From JBGSUE01 sp041753515 (GTDB lineage Bacteria; Patescibacteriota; Microgenomatia; UBA10105; UBA927): a stretch of 22,928 bases of DNA. Each line of letters opens with the position of its first letter. Position 1 is the first letter of the stretch. Positions 7,876-15,847 of this stretch are shown here, one piece after another. The stretch lies in NCBI GenBank assembly GCA_041753515.1, contig JBGSUE010000005.1, positions 1 to 22,928 on the forward strand, in the 5' to 3' direction. The notes under the pieces are model-generated. The model made no database searches, was not told where the DNA came from, and saw nothing but the letters and a program-made list of their open reading frames with translations. A program made the translations under genes and the position numbers.

Positions 7876-8547
7876 TTAATAGGATAGTACCGGTTTTGAA
7901 AACCGTAAATCAATCTGCTTTGGGGCATTACCTTTCATTCTAACCCCCCGTAAGATTGTTTGTAAAGTAGATGCTGTCTGACCCGGATCCCTGTCACGGG
8001 ACATCACCACGCGAATGTCATCAATAGAGACATATATACGATTTTCTGATTCGATTTGGATAAAATATTTGTATTCAGTCTGTGGAAATTTACCGATAAA
8101 ATCAAGGACATACCGGAGGACCGGATCCGTATGAGTCTGAAAAACCTGAGAGCCAGAAGCATACCGGATTTGAGGCAAATCCGATTGCCGGGAAAACCCG
8201 ACGATGTATCCATTTTTATCAATGAGTGTTACCGCATCGCTCTGTACAAGTGCCGCAACGGGTTTACGCAGCCGGATAGATATCTCTATCGTATCGGGAA
8301 ATATTTTTCGGATAGACACGTCTTCCAGTTGCCCATAGCGGGCAAGGAGCATATTTCGATATGATTCACCAGGAAATAGTAACATACTGTCTGTTACCTT
8401 ATCCCGATCAATTTCAAGACCAATTGAATTTCCTACGACGATAATTTGACGGACAACGAAAATACGTGTAAGAACAATGTACGGAACAGCACAGGCAAGA
8501 ACAAAGGACAGAATAGACAGAATTTTATACATCTTTCGGGTATTCAC
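7876..8547 (-). CDS. ftsQ: Cell division protein FtsQ/DivIB (POTRA domain)
   Basis: A 223-residue bitopic protein: short cytoplasmic start (MNTRKMYK), one membrane helix at about 9-29, then a POTRA-like domain at about 31-98 (VRQIIVVGNS ... IRKIFPDTIEISIRLRKPVA) and a beta-rich FtsQ domain with LIDKNGYIVGF. The phrase FPDTIEISIRLRKPVA is typical of FtsQ. FtsQ recruits FtsL and its partner and controls septal peptidoglycan synthesis. Its ATG overlaps the murG stop by 4 bases, and it lies directly before ftsA and ftsZ, the classic order. Confidence 0.9.
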   Translation of the reverse strand: MNTRKMYKILSILSFVLACAVPYIVLTRIFVVRQIIVVGNSIGLEIDRDKVTDSMLLFPGESYRNMLLARYGQLEDVSIRKIFPDTIEISIRLRKPVAALVQSDAVTLIDKNGYIVGFSRQSDLPQIRYASGSQVFQTHTDPVLRYVLDFIGKFPQTEYKYFIQIESENRIYVSIDDIRVVMSRDRDPGQTASTLQTILRGVRMKGNAPKQIDLRFSKPVLSY

Positions 8548-9656
8548 GGTTCCTCCAGAAGCATTTTCGATGCGATATCCGCGATAACCCGCGAAGGAAG
8601 ATTCTCTTGGTTTTTTCGTCCGGTCTGATTGACTTGCGGCTTCTTTGTACCGGTCAGCAGAGCAACAGTTCGTATGATATTTTCTGCCGTAAGTTCAGAC
8701 TCCGTAAGTATTTTGGAGACTGTGCTCTTCACAAGCATTTGCGCATTCTTAAATTGTTCATTGCCCCGGCTTCGGGCAAGTGGAATAACGAGTGATGGTG
8801 TTTTAGTATGGAGAAGCTCTGCAACGGTATTTGCACCTGACCGGGAAATCACCATGGACGCATGATGAAGGATCCAGGCATGATCAGGTGTATCAATATA
8901 CGAAAAAATATGATAATGACGGCGTATCGTATCTGTGAGGGTCAGGCGGTATGCTTTGACCCTTTCATAATCGAGGGTTCCCGTCTGATGGACTATCGTA
9001 TACGTTTTAAGGAGAGCCGGAAGAACCGGCAAAACGGCACTATTTATTGTGACCGATCCGGTAGCCCCGCCCATAATGTACAAAATTTTTCTTTCAGGCT
9101 CAACAATCTGGATGGATACGGTGCCGGGAGGATCATAGAGTGCACTGCGCAGCGGTAATCCGGTATACACAATATGTTTAGTTGAAATATTCCTTCTGGA
9201 CTCCTGGAAGCTGATACAGACCGTATCTGCAAACCGGGCCGCAAGTGCGTTGGCAAATCCGGGCTTCACAGTTTGCTCATGGACAAGAACTTTCGTACCG
9301 ATGAGCTTCCCTGCAAGTGCCACAGGAAATCCGACGTACCCTCCAAACGCAATAATTAATGAGGGACGCAACCGCATTATAAGTATCCACGCCTGTATTA
9401 TTCCTATGGGAATCTTGATGGCCGAAATTAGTGATGCGACAGACCATTGCATACGGATCCGTCCTGCGGTCAACGGATAAAATGGGATATTCAGACTTTT
9501 CATAATCCGTTCTTCCTGGGACTGTACACGAATTCCTTCAAACACGGTCAGTCGACCGATAAAAACAAGTTGCAGGTCAGGATACTGTTTCTGCAGTATT
9601 TCGATAACGGCAAGAGCGGGTGTTAAATGCCCCCCGGTAAGAACGATTGTTTTCAT
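8544..9656 (-). CDS. murG: MurG, UDP-GlcNAc:lipid I GlcNAc transferase
   Basis: MurG adds GlcNAc to lipid I to make lipid II at the inner face of the membrane. The 370-residue protein has the GT-B fold hallmarks: TGGHLTPALAV at the start, and the donor-binding region SRSGANTVAELL followed by PSLVIPLARSRGNEQFKNA (about 270-312), which holds the signature acidic, Gln and Asn residues. The glycine-rich loop is shorter than the usual GGTGGH. A hydrophobic patch near 65-95 fits the membrane-contact surface. It overlaps ftsW upstream and ftsQ downstream by 4 bases each, indicating coupled translation. Confidence 0.95.
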   Translation of the reverse strand: MKTIVLTGGHLTPALAVIEILQKQYPDLQLVFIGRLTVFEGIRVQSQEERIMKSLNIPFYPLTAGRIRMQWSVASLISAIKIPIGIIQAWILIMRLRPSLIIAFGGYVGFPVALAGKLIGTKVLVHEQTVKPGFANALAARFADTVCISFQESRRNISTKHIVYTGLPLRSALYDPPGTVSIQIVEPERKILYIMGGATGSVTINSAVLPVLPALLKTYTIVHQTGTLDYERVKAYRLTLTDTIRRHYHIFSYIDTPDHAWILHHASMVISRSGANTVAELLHTKTPSLVIPLARSRGNEQFKNAQMLVKSTVSKILTESELTAENIIRTVALLTGTKKPQVNQTGRKNQENLPSRVIADIASKMLLEEP

Positions 9657-10741
9657 GTTTTCGTTTGTTTAGATATATTTATCAGCACTCCATACGCAAT
9701 GAGCAATATTACAAGACTTGAACTTCCATACGACAGAAACGGAAGCGGTATTCCCGTTAGCGGAACCAGGGCCATCATAGCACTCATGTTCAATATTGAT
9801 TGTATCGCAACCCAACCGGATAATCCGGCAGCGAACAATCTGCCAAATGCATCATCCGACCGGCTGGAAATCATAAAACCGCGGCGAACTATAAAATAAT
9901 ATAAAAGAATCATACTGCCTGCTCCTAAAAATCCGGTTTCCTCTGCAATGACGGCAAAAATTGAATCGGTATTTGCTTCGGGCAGATATTCATATTTTTG
10001 GCGGCTCATACCCAACCCAACCCCGGAAAATCCTCCTGATCCGATCGCAATAAGTGCCTGATTCATCTGGTAAGAAGATCCCAACGGATCATCCTGGGGA
10101 TGTATAAACGTCAGAAGTCTCGCCATCCTGTATGGGGACACGACAGCGACCAGAGATAATGCAAAAACAACTACAGGAATGAGGATAAGCATGTGAAGCA
10201 CATGGGATCCTGAAGCAAAATACATGAGCGTTGCTATACCCATAATAATCATGGATGTTCCCATATCAGGCTCAATAATAATGAGACTGACGGTTAATAC
10301 GACAAATACGATAAATGAGATAAGACTGTGGGATTGATCCTTTGATAGCAATACAGACAGGTACACAATAGAACTGAATTTCATGATTTCGGCCGGCTGG
10401 ATGACAATTCCAAAAAGGCGAATCCAGCGCCTTGCTCCCATAGCCTCAACACCAATTCCGGGTATAAAAACAAAAAAAAGCAAGAGAAGCGTACCGGTAT
10501 ACAGGAGCAGGGCGTACTTTTTAAAAAATCTGTAATCAATAAACGAACAGAGAAGTAATAACACAATACCCAAAATAACACCTCTGGACTGTTCTTTTAC
10601 ATAATAATACGGATCGGCAAAATCACGTACGGCAATAACAATCGACGAATTATATACCATGAGGATTCCGACGGTGACAAGAATGATGATAAGGACGAAT
10701 AATATTCTATCACCGTGATGATGTGCGATTTTTGTCTTCAT
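9653..10741 (-). CDS. ftsW: FtsW, SEDS-family peptidoglycan polymerase
   Basis: FtsW polymerises glycan strands from lipid II in complex with the class B penicillin-binding protein FtsI. The 362-residue protein has about ten membrane helices. Family motifs are ARRWIRLFGIVIQPAEIMKF (103-121), EPDMGTSM (157-164), the LPEANTDSIFAVIAEETGFLG segment containing the essential Asp, and GIPLPFLSYGSS near the end. The SEDS relative RodA is the alternative, but the place between mraY and murG, with ftsI in the same cluster, favours FtsW. The start is preceded by AGGA (plus-strand 10749-10752) overlapping the mraY stop, 7 bases before the ATG. Confidence 0.93.
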   Translation of the reverse strand: MKTKIAHHHGDRILFVLIIILVTVGILMVYNSSIVIAVRDFADPYYYVKEQSRGVILGIVLLLLCSFIDYRFFKKYALLLYTGTLLLLFFVFIPGIGVEAMGARRWIRLFGIVIQPAEIMKFSSIVYLSVLLSKDQSHSLISFIVFVVLTVSLIIIEPDMGTSMIIMGIATLMYFASGSHVLHMLILIPVVVFALSLVAVVSPYRMARLLTFIHPQDDPLGSSYQMNQALIAIGSGGFSGVGLGMSRQKYEYLPEANTDSIFAVIAEETGFLGAGSMILLYYFIVRRGFMISSRSDDAFGRLFAAGLSGWVAIQSILNMSAMMALVPLTGIPLPFLSYGSSSLVILLIAYGVLINISKQTKT

Positions 10742-10750
10742 TTATACGTC

Positions 10751-11797
10751 CTACATTGGTATCGGAATGGATAAAAACGCGAGCCACAAACCGAATAGTG
10801 CCAGAACCATGGAAAGTATCCAAAACCGCATCACAATCTTTGGTTCGCTCCACCCGTAGTATTGAAGCATAAGATGGAGCGGTGCGGCTTTAAACACCCG
10901 TCTGCCTAGATATTTTTTTGATACCAATTGGACGAGAGATGTTGTAACCTCAACGACATAGATGCCACCGATGACAAGAAGTACCGGTGCTTTCCCCAAA
11001 ATTAAAGAAACGACGGCGAGTGTCGCGCCGAACGACAAAGAACCTACATCACCCAAAAAAATCCGTGCCGGGTAGATATTAAAGTATAAAAACGCAAGAA
11101 TCGACCCGATCCACAACGCAAGAAATACCGACAATACGGTATCAAGTATCGACGCTGATATGATCCAGAATGCCGCAAGCGCAATGAGGAGTACTCCCGA
11201 TGACAAGCCGTCCAGACCGTCGGTAATATTAAATGCATTGGCAAAAGCCAATATAATAAATGCCGACAGCGGTACATACCACCACCCGATATGAAAAACC
11301 CCCAGAACCGGGATATAAAAAATTGATATTTTAAGTTCAGTAAATAACCAAAAACTGATTATGAAAGCAATGATAATTTCGAATATCAGTTTATGCCTTA
11401 ACCTGAGGCCGAAAAAATCGTTTTTGAAAATGAACGTTTTTTTGGCATCGTCGATTATGCCCAAAACTGCGTATGCCAGAAAGGTAAAGAGAAGAATTTT
11501 AATCTCGGATGCAATCGGATAAATTGCAGTAACCGGAACCCAAAAATATTTCAAAATAAGAAGAACGATCGGGAGAAAAATGCTGGTAAGTGCAATGATT
11601 AAAATCCCCCCACCTACGGGTGTTCCAGCCTTATGCTGATGAAACCGGTCAAATATCGGAGTCCGCTTGGCAAACATATCTTTCGTGTGCTGTTTCATGC
11701 GCATAAACCGCAATTGATAGAGTATTTTAATAAACGGCAGGAACAATATGCTTGATACAAACCATGAAAATAAAAGAATACCCAATAAAAGTGACAT
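10751..11797 (-). CDS. mraY: MraY, phospho-MurNAc-pentapeptide transferase
   Basis: MraY moves phospho-MurNAc-pentapeptide from UDP to undecaprenyl phosphate to give lipid I. With the start at 11797 it is 348 residues with about ten membrane helices. Key sites are the Asp116-Asp117 pair (GIIDDAKK), NAFNITDGLDGL (187-198, with Asp193), FLGDVGSLSFG with Asp250, and the late PLHLMLQYYGWSEPKIVMRFW region. The usual three-histidine stretch is reduced to one His (308). The frame is open up to 11863, but a start there would overlap dgkA by 62 bases; 11797 is 4 bases after the dgkA stop and begins right at the first helix, so I use it. Confidence 0.95.
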   Translation of the reverse strand: MSLLLGILLFSWFVSSILFLPFIKILYQLRFMRMKQHTKDMFAKRTPIFDRFHQHKAGTPVGGGILIIALTSIFLPIVLLILKYFWVPVTAIYPIASEIKILLFTFLAYAVLGIIDDAKKTFIFKNDFFGLRLRHKLIFEIIIAFIISFWLFTELKISIFYIPVLGVFHIGWWYVPLSAFIILAFANAFNITDGLDGLSSGVLLIALAAFWIISASILDTVLSVFLALWIGSILAFLYFNIYPARIFLGDVGSLSFGATLAVVSLILGKAPVLLVIGGIYVVEVTTSLVQLVSKKYLGRRVFKAAPLHLMLQYYGWSEPKIVMRFWILSMVLALFGLWLAFLSIPIPM

Positions 11798-11801
11798 AGA
11801 G

Positions 11802-12164
11802 CTATATAAAAAAATACGGCAGAAAAATGATCGCCGCGATACATACTGCCCCGAACGAAACAACGAGCATCATGCCTGCTGATACATCCTTGGAAATTTT
11901 TGCGTATTCCCGCCACTCTGTACTTACAAGATCCGTCACCGCTTCAATACTCGTGTTGATCATTTCCGCCGCAAGACCCAACAGTATCGTGAAGATGACA
12001 ATAGCATATTCAATTCTGGATATCTCAAGAATAACAGCCAAAACAAGAGCGGCAGAAGAAAGTATCATATGGACTTTGAAATTTGGTTGGGTTTTAAACG
12101 CCCAGACAATTCCATCCCAGGCATGCATGAATGAAATATGGTGCCGCCGTAATATTTTTTTCAT
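11802..12164 (-). CDS. dgkA: DgkA-type undecaprenol/diacylglycerol kinase
   Basis: A 120-residue membrane protein with three hydrophobic segments (about 33-47, 52-67, 96-119) and the DgkA signature: Glu67 and Asn70 in AEMINTSIEAVTD, Glu74, Asp78, and AKISKDVSAGMMLV at 88-101. Gram-positive members of this family phosphorylate undecaprenol rather than diacylglycerol. Lying directly before mraY, which uses undecaprenyl phosphate, it most likely supplies or salvages the lipid carrier; that is inference from context. Its start overlaps the stop of the CvpA-CAP gene by 4 bases. Confidence 0.92.
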   Translation of the reverse strand: MKKILRRHHISFMHAWDGIVWAFKTQPNFKVHMILSSAALVLAVILEISRIEYAIVIFTILLGLAAEMINTSIEAVTDLVSTEWREYAKISKDVSAGMMLVVSFGAVCIAAIIFLPYFFI

Positions 12165-13177
12165 AATTCTTTCCTGTTCTTAAATAAACTGTCTGATGTG
12201 ATAAATACCTGCGTTATCATTTTCCCATACTGTCCCGCATCAATAATGCCGATCCCTATCCTATTATACGACGGATCAAGTATATTCACCTTATGTCCGG
12301 GGCTTGCCATAAGTCCCGAATGAGCAATGTAAAGACTTGGCGCAAACGCAAGGTTTTCAGCTGCCGCGACGTATGATATATGCGCCGCATCCAATCGTTC
12401 CTTTATCGTATACCCTTCCGGAGAAAAATGTGAAAAGTACTTCCTCATAAGCATATCCATGCTGTGCGAGCGGGCAACAGACTGCAAACTCTCATCCTCC
12501 ACGAGAGACACCGTCCCAACTTTAATTCTCTCTGCGTTCACCATATCCACCATTTTCCGCTCCCCGGACTCATCCGGCAAAAGATCCCACGCCTGTGTAT
12601 CAATATCCAAGGGAATACTGTCTGATGACTGGGGCTGTATTGTTATAAATTTCGTCACTTCACGTGCGGTGGTCTCAACCGTCTCTTTCAGGGGTTTTGC
12701 ATATTTTTCTGCCAACACGAGAATTTTTTGCGAGAGATACGACTGTGATACAGGATTTTTAATATATGATGGGACGGGAAGTGCGACGATAAGAAGAATA
12801 CCCAGTGCGATGCTGATAAAGGTATTGGCAAAAGAAAATAGAGATCCAAAGAATGAATCAAGTCTATGCGACCAAATTCTCTTGCCAAAACGTTTGAATG
12901 TATACATAAGCATTTGGGCGATTATGATCTGAACCACGAATATCACGGTGATATACCCTGCAAGATCACTCCATTTTGCATCAATACCGAATCTGTTTAC
13001 GACAAATTGCCCGACCGGTATATGAAAATAGACCGCTATATAAAAAGCCGCAATATACGCAACAAAACCGCTACCAAGCAAGATAAATCCGCTCCTAAAG
13101 CCGTCGAGTGTAAAAACAATAAGAAGAAATAGAATTATCCAATCCGTCCAATTAAAAGTCTGAAAAATCTCCTGCAT
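12161..13177 (-). CDS. CvpA-like membrane domain fused to a CAP (SCP/PR1) domain
   Basis: A 338-residue fusion. Residues 1 to about 135 hold four hydrophobic segments with a CvpA/colicin V production pattern (WTDWIILFLLIVFTLDGFRSGF, then HRLDSFFGSLFSFANTFI). A linker of about 70 residues follows, and 208-332 is a CAP domain: MVNAERIKVG, ARSHSMDM (His238), YFSHFSPEG (His250), AENLAFAP (Glu274) and GHKVNILDPSYNRIGIG (His295). The His and Glu set of the CAP cavity is complete. CAP domains of bacteria are secreted or surface proteins with ill-defined roles; the membrane part would display this one outside. Its place between sugar nucleotide and lipid carrier genes suggests a wall-related job, which is inference. 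A strong Shine-Dalgarno (AGAGAGGG, plus-strand 13188-13195) precedes the start. Confidence 0.85.
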   Translation of the reverse strand: MQEIFQTFNWTDWIILFLLIVFTLDGFRSGFILLGSGFVAYIAAFYIAVYFHIPVGQFVVNRFGIDAKWSDLAGYITVIFVVQIIIAQMLMYTFKRFGKRIWSHRLDSFFGSLFSFANTFISIALGILLIVALPVPSYIKNPVSQSYLSQKILVLAEKYAKPLKETVETTAREVTKFITIQPQSSDSIPLDIDTQAWDLLPDESGERKMVDMVNAERIKVGTVSLVEDESLQSVARSHSMDMLMRKYFSHFSPEGYTIKERLDAAHISYVAAAENLAFAPSLYIAHSGLMASPGHKVNILDPSYNRIGIGIIDAGQYGKMITQVFITSDSLFKNRKEL

Positions 13178-13187
13178 ATATACCGAT

Positions 13188-13195
13188 CCCTCTCT
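13188..13195 (-). promoter_or_regulatory. Strong Shine-Dalgarno before the CvpA-CAP gene
   Basis: The minus strand reads AGAGAGGG in the 18-base gap after the nucleotidyltransferase stop, about 10 bases before the ATG at 13177. It is one of the clearest ribosome binding sites in the cluster and fixes this start. Confidence 0.6.
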
Positions 13196-14314
13196 TTATA
13201 GTACGCTACGGAACCGTTCTTTGTCACGTTGAGACGATTGGTGTCTATTGGGAATGCATACAACATCCTGCCTGGCGTATGCGTAACTTCCGGCAGGAAT
13301 ATCCGTGTCCACTACCACTCCGGATGCAACAAACGAACCCATCCCGATTTTAATGCCGGGCATGATACTCACGTTTACACCGATCTTGACGTTTTTCCCG
13401 ATACACGATCCGAATTTGTCCCGACCCGTCCCGGTTTTCCGGTCCGAAACGATTGATTGAATTTCTGCCGCGTCCAGACGCAGATTTGCCAATACTGCCC
13501 CGGATCCCATGCTGATATCCGACTCAAGGACACTGTCTCCGATATAATTGCTGTGGAACCAGCAGTTGTCCCCGATATACGAACGGGTTATATCCGTACC
13601 GAATCCTGTCACAGAACCTGCTCCGATATGACTTGACCGGATAATGTTATTATTTCCGATAATTACGTTATCTCCAATATAGACAGGACCGGTAATTTTA
13701 GAATTTTCAAAAATTTTTACGTTATTTCCGATATACACATTTCCTTCAATAACAACATTGTTTTTTATCGTTATATTTTTCCCTCTATATTCCTTCAGAG
13801 TTTGGTCAAACAAATCATCCATCACGTCCAATACATGCCAGGGATACTTGAGCGGACAAAAGTGTCCGCTATACGGAACAGAGGAAAACATACGGACTTT
13901 CATAAGTGCCGAAAGCGCCCTTTCATATCTGTCATCCGTGGAGACATCAGTTTTTGAAATTTCATCAAGGAGGATTCCTGCGTCTTCAATATAATGGCCA
14001 AGCATGGCAACAAATTCACTGGGCTCGTTTCCATATCCTGGCTTTTCGATAATTGAGGAAATTCTTGCGCCATCAAACTTAAGATATCCCAAATCCTGAT
14101 AATGTGTCACCTTGCGGGCGGGAATGACGCCGAAAGCACCAGTTTTACCCGCCATATCAACAACAGACCGCATAAGCCCGATATCCTGATAATCATCACC
14201 GTTAATAATTAGCACTGAAGAATTGTTCAAAGCGTCCGATGCAGATACCAGCGCCTGAGCCATACCGTCGGCTTTCTCCTGCACCACAACAGAAAAAGGC
14301 AATGGCAATCGCAT
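13196..14314 (-). CDS. GlmU-like nucleotidyltransferase, C-terminal part after a frameshift
   Basis: This frame carries most of a two-domain sugar nucleotidyltransferase. Its beginning (VVVQEKADGMAQAL, then LIINGDDYQD with the metal-binding Asp) continues the nucleotidyltransferase fold started in the frame at 14508. From about residue 165 come left-handed beta-helix hexapeptide repeats (KNNVVIEGNVYIGNNVKI and onward), ending with KIGVNVSIMPGIKIGMGSFV. The repeats and the KTGTGRDKFGSCIG segment resemble the archaeal-type bifunctional GlmU enzymes, so the likely product is UDP-GlcNAc, the substrate of MurA next door. The ATG at 14314 is probably not a real start: the catalytic Gly-rich loop and Lys are in the other frame. 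Together the two frames give 437 residues. Another sugar specificity (for example glucose-1-phosphate) cannot be excluded. Confidence 0.75.
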   Translation of the reverse strand: MRLPLPFSVVVQEKADGMAQALVSASDALNNSSVLIINGDDYQDIGLMRSVVDMAGKTGAFGVIPARKVTHYQDLGYLKFDGARISSIIEKPGYGNEPSEFVAMLGHYIEDAGILLDEISKTDVSTDDRYERALSALMKVRMFSSVPYSGHFCPLKYPWHVLDVMDDLFDQTLKEYRGKNITIKNNVVIEGNVYIGNNVKIFENSKITGPVYIGDNVIIGNNNIIRSSHIGAGSVTGFGTDITRSYIGDNCWFHSNYIGDSVLESDISMGSGAVLANLRLDAAEIQSIVSDRKTGTGRDKFGSCIGKNVKIGVNVSIMPGIKIGMGSFVASGVVVDTDIPAGSYAYARQDVVCIPNRHQSSQRDKERFRSVL

Positions 14315-14508
14315 TTTTTAATATGATCAAAATTTTTCGGACTGGCTACAACAACCAGTTTTGACACCTGTTTCGGAAGCGGACCGTTCAATATGTGCTC
14401 AAGAAGAGGTCTGCCCATATATGGAAACAGAGGCTTATCAACCGTAAAAGGCCAAAACCGTTTTCCGACTCCTGCGGCCAACACAACACACACAAGTTCA
14501 TCTTTCAT
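14227..14508 (-). CDS. GlmU-like nucleotidyltransferase, N-terminal part before a frameshift
   Basis: The first 65 residues are a typical nucleotidyltransferase start: VCVVLAAGVGKRFWPFTVDK (G-x-G-x-R loop), KPLFPYMGRPLLEHIL, then VVVASPKNFDHIKK. After Lys65 the frame becomes Cys/Trp/Arg-rich with no resemblance to the family (CDCHCLFLLWCRRK...) and stops at 14227. At exactly that point the other frame takes over with matching family sequence. The start overlaps the murA stop by 4 bases (ATGA), which supports it. Whether the shift is a sequencing or assembly error at the A6 run, a true mutation, or expressed by slippage cannot be told from sequence alone. Confidence 0.75.
   Translation of the reverse strand: MKDELVCVVLAAGVGKRFWPFTVDKPLFPYMGRPLLEHILNGPLPKQVSKLVVVASPKNFDHIKKCDCHCLFLLWCRRKPTVWLRRWYLHRTL
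14314..14319 (-). other. Frameshift point in an A6 run
   Basis: On the minus strand the codons read ATT AAA AAA TGC in the first frame; going back one base within the A run gives AAA ATG CGA in the second. A TAA in the second frame lies at 14320-14318, so the change of frame must occur inside these six bases or just after. One added A (A7) would restore a single 437-codon gene. Confidence 0.75.
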
Positions 14509-15842
14509 ACATCTGCCTCCTTTACCCGAACAATATGTGCACCAAGCGCTCCCAGACGTGTTTCAATATGTTCATATCCCCGATCAATATGTTCCACACC
14601 GTAGATATTACTCTCCCCGTATGCCGTCAAAGCCGCCAATAAAAGTGATGCTCCGCTTCGAAGATCATACATATTCACAACAGCATTATGAAGTCTGGAT
14701 GGCCCTTTGATTCGGATTGCCTGCATGGGAGCATCCTGCCTGTCAACCCGATTAAAATTATATATAATTTTACGGTCAGCAGTTTCAGGCTGATAAAATT
14801 CGATGTCTGCGCCCATTTTGGAAAGTTCAGATACGTACGAAAACCTGTTTTCGAAGACTGTTTCATGAATGCTGGACACTCCGTCCGCCTGCGTCATCAA
14901 AACTGCCCAGGGAGCCTGCCAGTCTGTCATAAAATACGGGTGAATACCTGTTTCTATATGAGTGGCAGTAAGTGCATCACCGCGAGAATAGGTCACCGTG
15001 TGATCGTCGCATATTTCGGCAACACCGCCGGCACGCGTGAATTCATCCAAAAACGCTCCCAGTGTTGTGTGTTGTGACTGCTCTACGGTTATTTTTCCGT
15101 TGGTCAAAGCTGCCCCGATTGCCAACGTCACCTCCTCATTGCGGTCTCCCATAATCGTATATTCGCAACCGGACAATTTTTTTACTCCATGAGTGGTAAT
15201 TTCCCGATGCGCAGTGCGCACAACGTCTGCACCCATTGAATTGAGAAGAGCAATAAGATCATCAATTTCCACCTCTTCTGCCGCGTTTTTCAAAACGGTC
15301 GTTCCGTCAGCCAACACGGAGGCCAGTATCAGGGCTTCAGTACCTGTATGTGTGTTTTTTTCAAACTCAATGATCGCTCCGTGAAGTTGTTTGGCTTTTG
15401 CGTAAAAATACCCGTCACTGCTGTTATATTCAATATCTGCTCCCATTTTGATAAAACCGTCAATTAAACGGTTTATCGGCCGGGCTCCGATCCTGCAACC
15501 GCCCGGATTTGGAATTTTTGCCTTCCCGATTCGCGCCAGCAACGGACCTAAAATCAGCATCGACGTGCGCAGCCTGGCTCCGATGGATAATGGGACAACA
15601 TGATAAGACATGTTCTTCAATGACATCGATAACGTGTGCTTTTCAAACAATATTTCCACACCCAACCCTTCTAAAAGTTCTTTCATGAGAAACAGATCTT
15701 TTATTCGTGGCACGTTGTGGATTGTCAATGGTTCATCGGTCAGAAGCGAGCAGACACACGTTTTCAGAGCTACATTTTTTGCCCCCGCAAGCGTGATAGC
15801 TCCCACAAGCGGATTGTTTCCACGGACGATAAATTTCTCCAT
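14505..15842 (-). CDS. murA: MurA, UDP-GlcNAc enolpyruvyl transferase
   Basis: MurA makes the first committed peptidoglycan precursor from UDP-GlcNAc and phosphoenolpyruvate. The 445-residue protein is slightly longer than usual (about 420). Lys22 and Asn23 in LAGAKNVALK match the conserved substrate residues; the active-site loop PNPGGCRIGARP carries Cys116, the residue attacked by fosfomycin; the late Asp is in TDWQAPWAVL (about 315-324), and LRSGASLLLAAL is the conserved end motif. The Cys form, not the Asp variant of some pathogens, is present, so fosfomycin sensitivity is expected by family knowledge. The start is 5 bases after the murB stop. Confidence 0.96.
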   Translation of the reverse strand: MEKFIVRGNNPLVGAITLAGAKNVALKTCVCSLLTDEPLTIHNVPRIKDLFLMKELLEGLGVEILFEKHTLSMSLKNMSYHVVPLSIGARLRTSMLILGPLLARIGKAKIPNPGGCRIGARPINRLIDGFIKMGADIEYNSSDGYFYAKAKQLHGAIIEFEKNTHTGTEALILASVLADGTTVLKNAAEEVEIDDLIALLNSMGADVVRTAHREITTHGVKKLSGCEYTIMGDRNEEVTLAIGAALTNGKITVEQSQHTTLGAFLDEFTRAGGVAEICDDHTVTYSRGDALTATHIETGIHPYFMTDWQAPWAVLMTQADGVSSIHETVFENRFSYVSELSKMGADIEFYQPETADRKIIYNFNRVDRQDAPMQAIRIKGPSRLHNAVVNMYDLRSGASLLLAALTAYGESNIYGVEHIDRGYEHIETRLGALGAHIVRVKEADV

Positions 15843-15847
15843 ATGTG

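Noticed and set aside
5390..7880. Several open frames on the plus strand opposite ftsZ and ftsA
   Set aside because: They are shadows of strongly conserved genes on the other strand, with low-complexity Ser/Pro/Ile composition and no family motifs.
11798..11863. Longer N-terminus for MraY
   Set aside because: It would overlap dgkA by 62 bases and add a Cys/Arg/Ser-rich stretch not typical of MraY; the first helix begins at 11797.
14314..14320. Canonical programmed -1 slippery heptamer
   Set aside because: The first base is T rather than A, so the P-site codon would re-pair poorly, and I see no clear downstream stem; kept only as one possibility.
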